Shown here: piece by piece, positions 27,989 to 37,151 of the stretch
Layout: each line of letters begins with the position of its first letter
How positions within the stretch are numbered: position 1 is the stretch's first letter
Source of the DNA: Actinomycetales bacterium
GTDB taxonomy: Bacteria > Actinomycetota > Actinomycetes > Actinomycetales > Dermatophilaceae
Direction: 5' to 3'
Assembly: GCA_016710385.1 (NCBI GenBank)
Contig: JADJVX010000026.1
Coordinates: forward strand, 186,001-250,000
DNA length: 64,000 nt
Program-made: the position numbers and the translations under genes
The notes under the pieces: generated by a model
Databases searched by the model: none
What the model saw: the letters and a program-made list of their open reading frames with translations, nothing else
What the model was told of the DNA's origin: nothing

Positions 27989-29653
27989 ATGACGATCACT
28001 CTGTTGGACTCGCAGCCAGGCGGCGGTATGCCGTCCGGTGCGGTGTCGCGGGGTGGGTCGCCTTCGCGGGGGTCGGCTGTGGTGGTGGGGGTGTCGACGG
28101 GGGTGGTCCACGCGTTCGTGGACCAGGTGCATGCTCGGTTGGCTGACCCGGCTGCTGCCGTGGTTGTGGGTGCTGCGGATATTGGTGAGGTGGAGCGGAT
28201 CGCTCGCCGGGTGGAAGCCCTGCGGTTGGCGTTGGTGGCTCGGGCTGACCGGCAGCAGGTGCATCGCCGGACCGGGCATTCCTCGACCTCAGCGTGGGTG
28301 GCGTCAGCGACCCGTAGTGGTGGGGCTGATGCAGCGCGGAATGTGCAGTTGGCCACCGCGTTGGATGGTGAGGGGTTGGCTGTGACCCGGGCGGCGTTCG
28401 ATGCCGGTGACGTCTCTGGCCGGAGTGCCGGGATTATCGCCTCGACGATGGACAAGCTCCCGGAGACGTTGACTGACGTGGAGCGGGCCAAAGTCGAAAC
28501 CTCCCTGGTCCAGAAGGCGCAGCAATTGAACCCGGGCCGGTTGTCTCGGGCGGCGAAGTTCGCCCTCGCTGCTGCGGAACGGTCTGCTGCTGAGGTGGCT
28601 GAGCATGTCGAAGCGCAGTTGGTGGATCAGGAGTGCCGGGCGTATCGGTTGGCGACGGTCACCATGCAAGACCTGGGTGATGGGACCACGAAGCTGCAGG
28701 CGTTGTTGCCGACGTTCACCGCGCGGATGCTGGGCAAAGTGCTGCAGTCGATGACCGCACCCCGGCGTGATCACCTCCGCCAAGCCGCCGAAGCGGCATT
28801 AGCTGACGGTCAGACCGCTGCCGGTGACCTGGGCGACGGGTCAGTCGCTGCCGACCTACACGCCTCCACCCGCCACCCCGCCCATCGCACCGCCATGAGC
28901 ACGAGCGACACCGCGGGTCCCGCCTTCGGTGACGCCACGGGTGCCGCCTTCGGGCTCGGCGCGGGTCGGGGGGTGGGTCGGAACGCGGATTGGGCCGATA
29001 TCGACTGGGCGCACCGCCGCGGACGGGCCTTGACTGAGTTGATCGAACACCTCGACACCGAACGACTCACCGGGAAAGTCGCCGCCACCGTCATCGTCAC
29101 GATGACCCTCGAACAAGCCATCGGCGCCGCACAGGCGGCACTGGTGCAAGCCTCGGTCCGGGAGAGCACCGGGACGCTGTTGGAGATGACCCCGAGCGCC
29201 GGTGCCGCCAGCACCGACACCGGCACGTTGATCTCGGCCAGTGCCGCCCGGCGGATCGCCTGCCAAGCCGGGATCCTCCCCGCAGTCCTCGGTGGACCCG
29301 GGCAGGTCCTCGACCTCGGCCGACATCACCGGTTCTTCAGCGACCCGCAACGCACCGCCCTCGCCCTCATCTACGACACGTGCGCTGCGGATGGGTGTGA
29401 CCGTCCGTTCGCGTGGTCAGAGTTGCACCACCAGCAGCCTTGGTCGAAAGGCGGGCTCACCGACCTCGATCAAGCCATCCCGTTGTGTGGATACCACCAC
29501 CGGCTGATCCACGACCCCCACCACCGACACCACACCACCACCGACAACCCCGGCAACCCGGGCGCGAAGACCGTCCACTTCCACGAACGTGCCACAGCCT
29601 CCCAGCACGAACGACGACCCGGCGACGAACGTCGGACGGAGCTGCATCGATAG
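27989..29653 (+). CDS. DUF222/HNH endonuclease-domain protein (13E12-type)
   Basis: 554-aa member of the DUF222 plus HNH family, which is multicopy in actinobacteria (13E12 repeat family of mycobacteria). N-terminal DUF222 region spans about 30-400; the HNH motif near residues 465-510 reads CAADGCDRPFAWSELHHQQPW, followed by PLCGYHHRLIHD with the metal-binding His/Asn positions. A His/Thr-rich tail follows. The first ~700 bases favour G/T-ending codons (GGT, GCT, TTG) while the rest favours C-ending ones, so the gene looks mosaic. After one octamer at its start it has none. Biological role unsettled. A paralogue lies at 43915. Confidence 0.9.
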   Translation: MTITLLDSQPGGGMPSGAVSRGGSPSRGSAVVVGVSTGVVHAFVDQVHARLADPAAAVVVGAADIGEVERIARRVEALRLALVARADRQQVHRRTGHSSTSAWVASATRSGGADAARNVQLATALDGEGLAVTRAAFDAGDVSGRSAGIIASTMDKLPETLTDVERAKVETSLVQKAQQLNPGRLSRAAKFALAAAERSAAEVAEHVEAQLVDQECRAYRLATVTMQDLGDGTTKLQALLPTFTARMLGKVLQSMTAPRRDHLRQAAEAALADGQTAAGDLGDGSVAADLHASTRHPAHRTAMSTSDTAGPAFGDATGAAFGLGAGRGVGRNADWADIDWAHRRGRALTELIEHLDTERLTGKVAATVIVTMTLEQAIGAAQAALVQASVRESTGTLLEMTPSAGAASTDTGTLISASAARRIACQAGILPAVLGGPGQVLDLGRHHRFFSDPQRTALALIYDTCAADGCDRPFAWSELHHQQPWSKGGLTDLDQAIPLCGYHHRLIHDPHHRHHTTTDNPGNPGAKTVHFHERATASQHERRPGDERRTELHR

Positions 29654-29685
29654 GTCCTTCGATGTGGCGGGCAACCACTCGTCGG

Positions 29686-29736
29686 ACTGACGCGTTTGGC
29701 TGCTTCCGGCTGCGGCAAGCAACCAAACGCGTCAGT
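29686..29736. repeat. ACTGACGCGTTTGG palindromic element, copy 3
   Basis: Same 14-bp arms as the copies at 17123, 17338 and 38472, placed 33 bases after the DUF222/HNH stop, exactly the spacing seen for copy 1 after its gene. Its right arm runs into a tandem array. Confidence 0.8.
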
Positions 29737-29850
29737 TCGGACCTCAACGCGTCAGTTCGGACCCCAACGCGTCAGTTCGGACCTCAACGCGTCAGTTCGG
29801 ACCCCAACGCGTCAGTTCGGACCTCAACGCGTCAGTTCGGACCCCACCGG
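29727..29850. repeat. 20-bp tandem repeat grown from the palindrome's right arm
   Basis: Six direct copies of AACGCGTCAGTTCGGACCYC with Y alternating T, C, T, C, T, C. The unit is the right arm of the palindromic element plus its TTCGGACC flank, so slippage or rolling duplication of one arm produced it. It lies between the DUF222/HNH gene and the MerR gene. Confidence 0.9.
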
Positions 29851-29896
29851 TCAGATCGCTAGACCGAACAGAGACCGATCAGACCGGGGCTTGCGG

Positions 29897-29911
29897 GTGA
29901 CGTAACGTCAC
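29897..29911. promoter_or_regulatory. MerR-type operator palindrome
   Basis: GTGACGT-A-ACGTCAC, a perfect 7+1+7 palindrome 16 bases upstream of the MerR ATG. MerR/TipA proteins bind such dyads between promoter boxes, so it probably autoregulates the MerR-ABC operon. Confidence 0.6.
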
Positions 29912-29927
29912 ACTCCACGATGGCGGT

Positions 29928-30689
29928 ATGCGCGTATCACAACTTGCCGATCTCGCCGGCACGACAGTGCGGACAATCCGGCACTACCACGCCATCGGGT
30001 TGCTCCCCGTGCCTTCCGGCGATGGAGGCTACCGGGACTACAACCTCTCCCACGTCGCCCGGCTCGGGCGGATTCGTTGGCTGGTGGAGGCTGGCCTCTC
30101 GCTACCGACGATTGCCACCTTGCTCAACGAGGATCTCTCGCCGCGGACAGATCTCATGGCTGCCCTCGTGGCGATCGACGAGCGCCTCGCCGAGTTGCAC
30201 GACCAGCGGGCCCGGCTGGCAGGGTTGCTCGATGCCGTCGACTCCGGCGAGGAGTTGTCGCCGTTGCCCCCGGTCATCGTCACGTTCTACGCCACCCTTC
30301 TCGAGCAGGCCCCCGACGAGGCACTGCGCCGGCGGATCCGGGCCGAGCGCGATTTCGCCGAACTCGGCTTCTACCGCGGGGCTCTTCCGCCAGAGTCTGT
30401 CGCCCTCTTCGACCTGCTCGACACCGAACGAATCGGCTCCAGCTTGGCGGCCTTCGGCGACCTGGCCCGAGATCTCAGCGATGCCGAGGTCCAGGCGCTG
30501 TCGGACGACGTCATCGCCAGGATCGAGAGCCGCCTCGGCAACGCCGACCTCGCGCGTCGTGTCGACACCGACTTCCTCGCCCGGCTCTATGAGGGATTCA
30601 TTGCCGGCACAGACGGCGCTCAGAGCCGCATCGCCGCAGCCACCTTGCCCAAGCTCCTGGCAGCGATCGAGGACTGGAGGACCCGATGA
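29928..30689 (+). CDS. MerR-family transcriptional regulator
   Basis: 253-aa MerR/TipA-like regulator. The N-terminal wing-helix domain reads MRVSQLADLAGTTVRTIRHY, then HAIGLLPVPSGDGGYRDYNL and LGRIRWLVEAGLSLPTIATLL; a coiled coil joins it to a C-terminal ligand region of unknown type. It overlaps the ATPase gene by four bases, so it leads a MerR-ATPase-permease operon. The probable operator is just upstream. It likely senses a compound exported by the ABC system (inference). Confidence 0.9.
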   Translation: MRVSQLADLAGTTVRTIRHYHAIGLLPVPSGDGGYRDYNLSHVARLGRIRWLVEAGLSLPTIATLLNEDLSPRTDLMAALVAIDERLAELHDQRARLAGLLDAVDSGEELSPLPPVIVTFYATLLEQAPDEALRRRIRAERDFAELGFYRGALPPESVALFDLLDTERIGSSLAAFGDLARDLSDAEVQALSDDVIARIESRLGNADLARRVDTDFLARLYEGFIAGTDGAQSRIAAATLPKLLAAIEDWRTR

Positions 30690-31546
30690 CCACCCCAGCA
30701 ACGGATGCAGTGATCTCGGTCGACGGGCTGGTCAAGACATTCGGCAGCTTCCGCGCCGTCGACGGCCTTGACCTCAAGGTGACGCGCGGGGAGGTGCACG
30801 GCTTCCTCGGCCCCAACGGTGCCGGCAAGTCGACCACGCTGCGGGTGTTGCTCGGGCTCTACCGGCGCGACGCCGGCAGCGTCGCAGTCCTCGGGATGGA
30901 CCCGCAGACCCACCCGGCCCAGGTCAGTCGCTGCACGGCATACGTGCCTGGGGACGTCCGACTGTGGCCGGCCCTCACCGGCCAGCAGGTCCTCGACGCG
31001 CTCGCGGGGCTGCGTGGCACTCGTCTGCATGACCGCGCCGCCGAACGCCGCCTGATCCAGGACTTCGCGCTCGACCCGCGCAAGCGGGTGCGCAGCTACT
31101 CCACCGGCAACCGGCAGAAGGTCGCCCTCGTCGCGGCGTTCGCCGCCCGCACCCCACTGCTCATCCTCGACGAACCGACCAGCGGGCTCGATCCGCTCAT
31201 GGAGGAGGTCTTCCGCCAGCACGTGCGGGAGGCCGCGTATGCCGGTCGGACGGTCCTGCTCTCCAGTCACCTTCTCGACGAGGTCGAGGCGCTGTGCGAG
31301 TCGGTGACCATCGTCAAGGACGGCCGCCTGGTCGAGTCCGGGCGGCTGCGCGCGATGCGGCACCTGGCAGCGACCCGGATCACTGCCGTCGTTCCCGACG
31401 AGGGACGCGTCGAACTCTCCATACCCACCGATGACGTCCCGCGGGTCCTCGCCGATCTGATTTCCCGCGGCGCCAGCGAATTCGCCTGCACCCCAGCGAC
31501 ATTGGAAGACCTCTTCCTTCGGCACTACGAGGTGACCGCGCGATGA
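30686..31546 (+). CDS. ABC transporter ATP-binding protein
   Basis: 286-aa ATPase, paralogous to the one at 25433: Walker A GPNGAGKSTTLRVLLGLY, YVPGDVRLWPALTG, signature YSTGNRQKVALVAAF, Walker B LLILDEPTSGLDP and switch VLLSSHLLDEVEAL. Overlaps the MerR gene by four bases and the permease by four bases. It should energise export through the following permease, which is frameshifted as sequenced. Confidence 0.93.
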   Translation: MTTPATDAVISVDGLVKTFGSFRAVDGLDLKVTRGEVHGFLGPNGAGKSTTLRVLLGLYRRDAGSVAVLGMDPQTHPAQVSRCTAYVPGDVRLWPALTGQQVLDALAGLRGTRLHDRAAERRLIQDFALDPRKRVRSYSTGNRQKVALVAAFAARTPLLILDEPTSGLDPLMEEVFRQHVREAAYAGRTVLLSSHLLDEVEALCESVTIVKDGRLVESGRLRAMRHLAATRITAVVPDEGRVELSIPTDDVPRVLADLISRGASEFACTPATLEDLFLRHYEVTAR

Positions 31547-33179
31547 GGTGGATGCTCGCGATTCTGCTGCGCCGTCACCTACCGGGCATCGCCGTCCTCT
31601 CGGCGCTCGTCGCGGCGGCGGGGGCGACCGTGTTGCCGTCCTATGCACGGACCTACCAGACCGACGCCGCGAGGGCTGCGGCGGTCGAGATGGCAGCCCG
31701 CAATGGCGCGTCGCTCGTCCTTTACGGCCGCCTCGAGCCGCCTGGCACCGCAGCCGCGATGTACCTCTGGGAAATGGGCGCCTTCATCACCATCGGCGTT
31801 GCCGTGGCGGCCGTCCTGATGGGGTGCGGCTCACCCGCGGCGTGGAGTCCGACGGCACCGCCGAGCTCGCACGCGCGGCCGGGCTCCCACCGCGCGCCCT
31901 AGTCGTCGCCTCCGGCGTTGTCGCACTCGGTGCAGCCGGCGCGGTCGGCGCAGCAGCCACTGCGGGAATGCTCGTGCACCAGGGCGCCGATGGGGTGACG
32001 ACCGCAGGCGCAATCGCCTGGGGCGGCGTGGTCGGTACGACCTTCCTGCTCATGGCCGCGCTCTCGGCACTCGGCGCGCAATGCGTCGCGACCGTCGGCG
32101 CGGCCCGCGGGGCCGGGATGGTCGTGCTCGGCCTGGCCTTCCTCGCGCGGGCGGCCGGCGACACATCTGCGGGCATCTCCCCGGCTGCCTCAGGTAGCTC
32201 CGCTGATCCGCGCGGCCGGCTCGCGACCCTCAGCCCGCTGGGCCTCCGCGGCGACGTGACCCCATTCGGCACACCCGACTGGAGTCACCTGCTCGCGGCC
32301 CTCGGAGCCGCCCTGGTCATCGGCGCCGCAGCCGGCTGGATCTGGACCCGGCGCGAACTCGGCGCCGCGCTGATCTCGCCGGCTGGCCGGCATACGGGCG
32401 CTTTCCGGCTGCGGCGGCGGTTGCGCGTGCGCGGGCCGGTGGGATTCCTCGCGCGCACCTCGCTCGGGGTGACGCTGGCGTGGACGATCGGGGTCGCGGC
32501 GCTCACCGGGTTTTTCGTGGGCATGGGTGGCGATGTCGTCGCATCGGCGCGCGCGGGACGGCTCGAGGGCGGGCTGCTGGAGGCGCAGCTTGGGCATGGG
32601 GACCCGGCGACGAGCTACCTCGCCTACGTCGGCACGATCGTCGGCATCATCACAGCCGGGTATGCCGTCCTGCACGTCGCGGGGCACGCGGCCGCCGAGC
32701 GCGCCGGGACCCTTGCGGTGCTGCGCAGCACCGGACGCCGGCCCAGCCGGCCGCTGCTTGCGTATGCCGTCACAGCAGCGGGGGCGGCGGTGTGCGTCCT
32801 GCTGGCATCGGGCGGGGTGGCGGCTCTCGTGGCGCCGGCCGTCCTGCCGGGAGACGGGATCGCCGACGCCGCCTGGCATCAGGTGATCGGTCAATGGCCA
32901 GGCGTCGCCGCTCTCGCTGGCGTCACCGCCGTGGCGGTCGGCGTCGGCCCACGGTGGTCACCCGTGGCGTGGCTGGCTGCCGGGATGAGTGCCGGGTTGG
33001 TGCTGTTGGGGTCTTTGCTCCACGCGCCGGGGTGGCTGATCGATCTGGCGGCGTTCGGACATGTGCCATCGTCGGGTTTCGTTGCGGCACAAGGGGTTCT
33101 CGTCGTGTTTGCCGCCGCGTGTGCCGTCGGCGGCGCGGTCGCCGTGACGCGGCGCGACCTGGCGGCTGGGGGCGGCTAG
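31543..33179 (+). pseudogene. ABC transporter permease, frameshifted
   Basis: Two frames together make a normal exporter permease of about 545 aa. The first 93 codons (MRWMLAILLRRHLPGIAVL onward) are in the frame starting at 31543. After a G4 tract (31821-31824) the coding frame moves; the continuation LTRGVESDGTAELARAAGLP matches the loop of the 23.8-kb permease (RADEDSGRAELIAS). Adding one G would rejoin them. The rest has about ten hydrophobic spans and ends VTRRDLAAGGG. Translational coupling with the ATPase is intact. Either a sequencing error or a recent inactivating deletion; the long intact second frame argues it was functional until recently. Confidence 0.8.
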
Positions 33180-33387
33180 CGCCTGAGGTGCGCACCCGGC
33201 ATACCGGAAGGGCAGAGCGGGCGTAGCCGGCGTAGCCAGCCCGGTGCGCGGGAGTTGCCGCCGACGGCGTGCGAGGCAGCGGTGGCCGGTCAGTGCCGGC
33301 GGTTACCGTGGGATGGCCCGACGCCTGGCCCCGGGCGCGCCCCGCCGTGCAGCCCGACCCTCGCGCCCGACCCCTTCTGGAGGCACC

Positions 33388-33773
33388 GTGCAGTTCCTCT
33401 TCTCGGTCATCGACGACCGCACCGCCTCGGGCACGCCCGAGGAGATGGCGGCGATCAGCCAACTCAACGAGCGCATGCGCGCTGCCGGGCAACGGGTCTT
33501 CGCCGGCGGCCTGGCAGCGCCGAGACCGCGACCACCGTCGACAATCGGGATGGTCGCGGCCTCGCGACCCCCGGCGCAACAGTGACCGGCCCGACGGTGG
33601 CCGGCCCGACGGTGGCCGGCCCGACGGTCACCGGCCCGCTGGGCAGGGGCACGGCATACCTGTCGGGGTTGTGGATCATCGAGGTGAACGACGAGAGCGC
33701 CGCTCACGAGCTGGCTCGGGAGGCCTCCCAGGTGTGCAACCGCCGGGTGGAGGTGCGTGCCTTCCTAGCCTGA
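33388..33773 (+). pseudogene. YCII-related domain protein, frameshifted
   Basis: Small dimeric YCII-like protein. It begins at the GTG at 33388 (GGAGG six bases before) with FLFSVIDDRTASGTPEEM and NERMRAAGQRVFAGGLA. Near 33521 the frame shifts; the other frame continues ETATTVDNRDG and ends LSGLWIIEVNDESAAHELAR, then EVRAFLA, a standard YCII ending. One extra G would restore about 129 aa. The middle holds a GPTVA tandem from 15-bp DNA repeats. Function in this family is unclear. Lies after the MerR exporter operon. Confidence 0.75.
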
Positions 33774-33794
33774 CCCCACGCACCTCGCCGGCGG

Positions 33795-34583
33795 TCAGCG
33801 GGTGATCGGCTGCTGCAGCTCGGTCACCCAATCGCTCTGGTCCTCGCCTTCGGCCCGCACGTAGAGCTCGCGACACGGCCCGGCGAATCCATACCCCTGG
33901 GAGACGATCCAGCGGTGCAGCTCCTGCCAGGACTGCCCGATCCCGGTCATCGGGCCGAGATGCACCCCACACACCGCCTCGACCGCAGGCAGCTCGACGG
34001 CCTCGGTGCCGGGCGGTGCGTCACCGGCATACGCATAGCCGACGACGACATCCATCCCGCCCTCGTGGATGGAGTAGGTCGCCATCGGGGTCGCGAGGCT
34101 GCCGGGGATGTGCCCGATCGTCGCGGCGACGGCGTCGAACATCGGCCCGATGTGCGCGCCCAGGGCGTCCATCTCCAGGGTCGCGCGACGAGCGACCAGC
34201 CGTATGCCGGGCAGGGACTTCACGACGTAATCCGCGGACATGCTGTTCTCACTTTCGATCATGCGGAGCCTCGACTCGACCGCCATCAACCGGCTGCCGA
34301 CGGCGCGGGCTTCGTCCTCGAGCTCCACCCGACGGAGGCGGAGCATGCCGCGCAGCTCTTCCGGACCGACGTCCTCGGTCATGATGCGGCGCACCTGACC
34401 GAGGGTGAAACCCAGATCCTTGAGAGCGACGAGGCGGTTGAGGACGGGCAACTGCTCGGGCGAGTAGGAGCGGTAGCCGCTGGCCGGATCGACCTGCTCG
34501 GGCTCCAGGAGCCCGATCGCGTCGTAGTGGCGCAGCATCCGCACCGACACCTGCCCGAGTCGGGCGAAGTCCGAAATCAACAT
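33795..34583 (-). CDS. MerR-family regulator with GyrI-like effector domain
   Basis: 262 aa from the ATG at 34583 (a GTG nine bases upstream is also possible). N-terminal MerR domain: SDFARLGQVSVRMLRHYDAI, GLLEPEQVDPASGYRSYSPEQ, LKDLGFTLGQVRRIM, a coiled coil, then an AraC-effector/GyrI-like C-terminal domain (about 115-262) with YSIHEGGMDVVVGY and the ending WVTELQQPI. This is the BmrR/TipAL-like layout of drug-responsive activators. Upstream is TTGACCTTGACATCGTGTGAGG, a promoter with the long, dyad-containing spacer MerR proteins use. Divergent from the sensor kinase at 34650. Target unknown. Confidence 0.9.
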   Translation of the reverse strand: MLISDFARLGQVSVRMLRHYDAIGLLEPEQVDPASGYRSYSPEQLPVLNRLVALKDLGFTLGQVRRIMTEDVGPEELRGMLRLRRVELEDEARAVGSRLMAVESRLRMIESENSMSADYVVKSLPGIRLVARRATLEMDALGAHIGPMFDAVAATIGHIPGSLATPMATYSIHEGGMDVVVGYAYAGDAPPGTEAVELPAVEAVCGVHLGPMTGIGQSWQELHRWIVSQGYGFAGPCRELYVRAEGEDQSDWVTELQQPITR

Positions 34584-34649
34584 GTGCACCACGTTCCTGC
34601 CTCACACGATGTCAAGGTCAAGTGTCGTCCCCTCGCTACAGTTTCGTGC

Positions 34650-37151
34650 GTGACCGGGACGGCATCCACGTCGGCGCCTACGCCCACGCCAACTCCTGCG
34701 CGCACGCCCACACCGGCACCCGGCGCACCGGTGGCCTTCGGACGCACTCCCCCCACGCTGGACAGCTCCTGGCCGCTTGACCTGCACCGGTGGATGTACC
34801 GCATCGTCGCGGTGGCGGCCATCCTGGGCACCGGCGGCACCACGCTGACCGTCTGGGGTGCTCCCGGTGCCACCCGCCCGGCCGCAGCGCTGGCCCTGGT
34901 CGCGGGACTCGTCCTGGCCACCGGTTGGTGCATCCGCGATGTCCTGGTCAACACCCGCGGTCTCGGCGGCGCGCGCATGCTGTCCATCGTCGCCGGGGCG
35001 GGCCTGCTCGCGCTGCCCTTCCTCCCCCCGCCGGATCCCTTGAGCGCGCCGGCGATCTCCTACGTCAACACCCTGGTCATTTGTGCCATGTCGACCGGCC
35101 TGGCCTGGGGACCGGCCGCCGGGGTCGTCATGTCGATCGCCGCGGGGGTGGCGATCGCCGTCGAGGAGACGCCCCGGGTCGGCCCGCTGCATGCCGACCT
35201 CGTCGCGCTCAACCTCACCCTCGTCGGGCTCGCCGGTGCAGCGCTCATCTGGGTGCAACGCCGGCTGGCGGCATCAGTCGAACGAGCCGCCGCCCGTGAG
35301 CTCGTCATCCGCCAGACCGTCGCCGAGGAGGCCGAACGCGAGGCCACCTTCGACCGGTGGGCCGCCGCCATCCACGACAGTGTCGTCGGCGCCCTGCGGC
35401 TGGCCGGCCTGGCCGCGCGCTGGTCGGCGGAGACCGCCGGGCAGCAGCTCGCGAGCGCCGGACTGACCGCGCTCGGTGCCAGCGCACGAGCGGCGGCCAT
35501 CCCCCCGGTCGGCGACGATGTCGTCGCGGCGGTCACCGCGCGCGCCGAGGCGCTCGGCCTCACCCTCCACCTCGATCAGGACGGCCAACCCCCTCGGTAT
35601 GCCGTGGGGGCGGCTCTCGCGGTCGCCGCCACCGAAGCGATCACCAACGTCGCCCGCCACTCCGGCCAGAACGAGGCCTGGGTGGCGTTGCGCGCGACCC
35701 GGACCGGCACGGTCGTCACGGTGACCGACCGCGGCCTGGGGTTCCGGGCGCACGAGGCGGCCGGACGGCATACCGGCCTGCGGGTGGGCATGCAGTTGCC
35801 GATGACCGCCGTGGGGGGCCGGGCCAGCGTGGACTCCGCCCCGGGACGCGGCACGGTCGTCACCCTCACGGCCCCGCATCCCTCGGCCCCCGATGACCCG
35901 GCCCCCCATCGGGCGGGGGCCGACCTGGCCGGCCACCCGGCATACCAGCCGGCAGGCCAGCCACACCGGACGCCGCAGGCCCTGGCCGGCTGGAACGACA
36001 CCGGCCTGCGGCGGCCGTTTCGCTGGCTGGTCGTCGCACTGTCGGCGAGCTTCCCCGCGGTCGGGGCCTGCCACCTCGACGAGGTGCGCTCGGTCGCGGT
36101 GTTCGTCGGGCTCGCCGCGCTGATCCTCGGGCTGGTCGTCGCGTCGCTGTGGCTGACCGGTTTCCCGCGGCTGGCTCCGGTGTGGGCGGCCGCGAGCATC
36201 GGCCTGGCCGTGGTCGGATTCGGCAACCTCGCCGACCCGCAGACCACCGGATGGGCGTGGTGGTTCATCGGCATGCAGGACACCCTCCTGGTCGTCCTCG
36301 GCATCCGCTCGGGCGCGCGCTGGGCGCTGTCGGTCGCGCTCGGCATCCCCGCCGCGATCCTGCTCACCGCGAGGGTCGCCGGCTGGGCGCTGCCGTGGGT
36401 GGCACTGCGGGAGGTCATGCCGCAGCTCATCGCGTGCGCGCTGCTGGGCATCAGCTCGCGGCGGGCCATGCACGCGGCGACCGCCACGATCAACGCCGCC
36501 GGAGCGCGCGTGTCGAAGCTCGAACTCGTCCCGCTGCTCGGCCGCGTCCGGCAGGCCGAGTTCGCCCGGCTCGTCGCGGGCCTGGGACCGACGGTGGCCC
36601 CGACCCTCAGTCGGCTCGCGCAGCCCCGCGACCTCACCGCCGACGAGCGATCGCACTGCCGTCGCCTCGAATCCGCCGTCCGCGACGAACTCGTCGCCCA
36701 CCCGGTCCTCGATCCGGGGGTGCGCGCAGCGCTCGCAGCCGCCCGCGCCCGGGACGCCGATGTCGAGGTCACCGCCACAGTCGCCACCGGGCAGGTGGCG
36801 TCCCCCGCTTTCGGGGCGGTGCTCCAGGAGGTGCTCCGGTATGCCGTCCGCGACAGTCGCGTGCGGGCGCACTGGCGCTGCGCCCCGGGGCAGCGCGAGG
36901 GCTCGATCGTGCTGGTCGCCGTGGAGTTGGCCGACCCATCGACCGCGGCGGCCTTGACCGTGGCCCTGACCGATGCCTTGTCCGAGGCCGAGGCCGTGGC
37001 CGCGCAGGCCGGTGCCACTCGCACCGGGGCGACCGATCCGGGCGGTTCGGATCATTCAGACGATTCAGTCAATCCGGCCGACTCCTTCCGCTGGACCCTC
37101 GATCAGGACAGCCTCTTCGTGGAATTCGGGTCGTCTACGCTGTCGGCATGA
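34650..37151 (+). CDS. NarL-system sensor kinase with a duplicated membrane module
   Basis: 833-aa membrane protein from a GTG at 34650. The N-terminus is Pro/Thr-repeat (TPTPTPARTPTPAPG), then several membrane spans. A HisKA_3-like motif IHDSVVGALRLAGLAAR has the phospho-His near residue 242, and the HATPase has ATEAITNVARHS, DRGLGF and a Gly-rich ending GGRASVDSAPGRGTVV. After a Pro/His-rich linker, a second set of about five spans and a ~200-aa cytoplasmic domain follow; that domain lacks ATPase motifs. So one complete kinase is fused to a second, catalytically empty module. It overlaps the response regulator gene by four bases. Confidence 0.88.
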   Translation: MTGTASTSAPTPTPTPARTPTPAPGAPVAFGRTPPTLDSSWPLDLHRWMYRIVAVAAILGTGGTTLTVWGAPGATRPAAALALVAGLVLATGWCIRDVLVNTRGLGGARMLSIVAGAGLLALPFLPPPDPLSAPAISYVNTLVICAMSTGLAWGPAAGVVMSIAAGVAIAVEETPRVGPLHADLVALNLTLVGLAGAALIWVQRRLAASVERAAARELVIRQTVAEEAEREATFDRWAAAIHDSVVGALRLAGLAARWSAETAGQQLASAGLTALGASARAAAIPPVGDDVVAAVTARAEALGLTLHLDQDGQPPRYAVGAALAVAATEAITNVARHSGQNEAWVALRATRTGTVVTVTDRGLGFRAHEAAGRHTGLRVGMQLPMTAVGGRASVDSAPGRGTVVTLTAPHPSAPDDPAPHRAGADLAGHPAYQPAGQPHRTPQALAGWNDTGLRRPFRWLVVALSASFPAVGACHLDEVRSVAVFVGLAALILGLVVASLWLTGFPRLAPVWAAASIGLAVVGFGNLADPQTTGWAWWFIGMQDTLLVVLGIRSGARWALSVALGIPAAILLTARVAGWALPWVALREVMPQLIACALLGISSRRAMHAATATINAAGARVSKLELVPLLGRVRQAEFARLVAGLGPTVAPTLSRLAQPRDLTADERSHCRRLESAVRDELVAHPVLDPGVRAALAAARARDADVEVTATVATGQVASPAFGAVLQEVLRYAVRDSRVRAHWRCAPGQREGSIVLVAVELADPSTAAALTVALTDALSEAEAVAAQAGATRTGATDPGGSDHSDDSVNPADSFRWTLDQDSLFVEFGSSTLSA

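Noticed and set aside
33915..34649. N-terminal extension of the large sensor kinase
   Set aside because: This part overlaps the convincing MerR gene on the other strand and has shadow composition; the GTG at 34650 is a better start.
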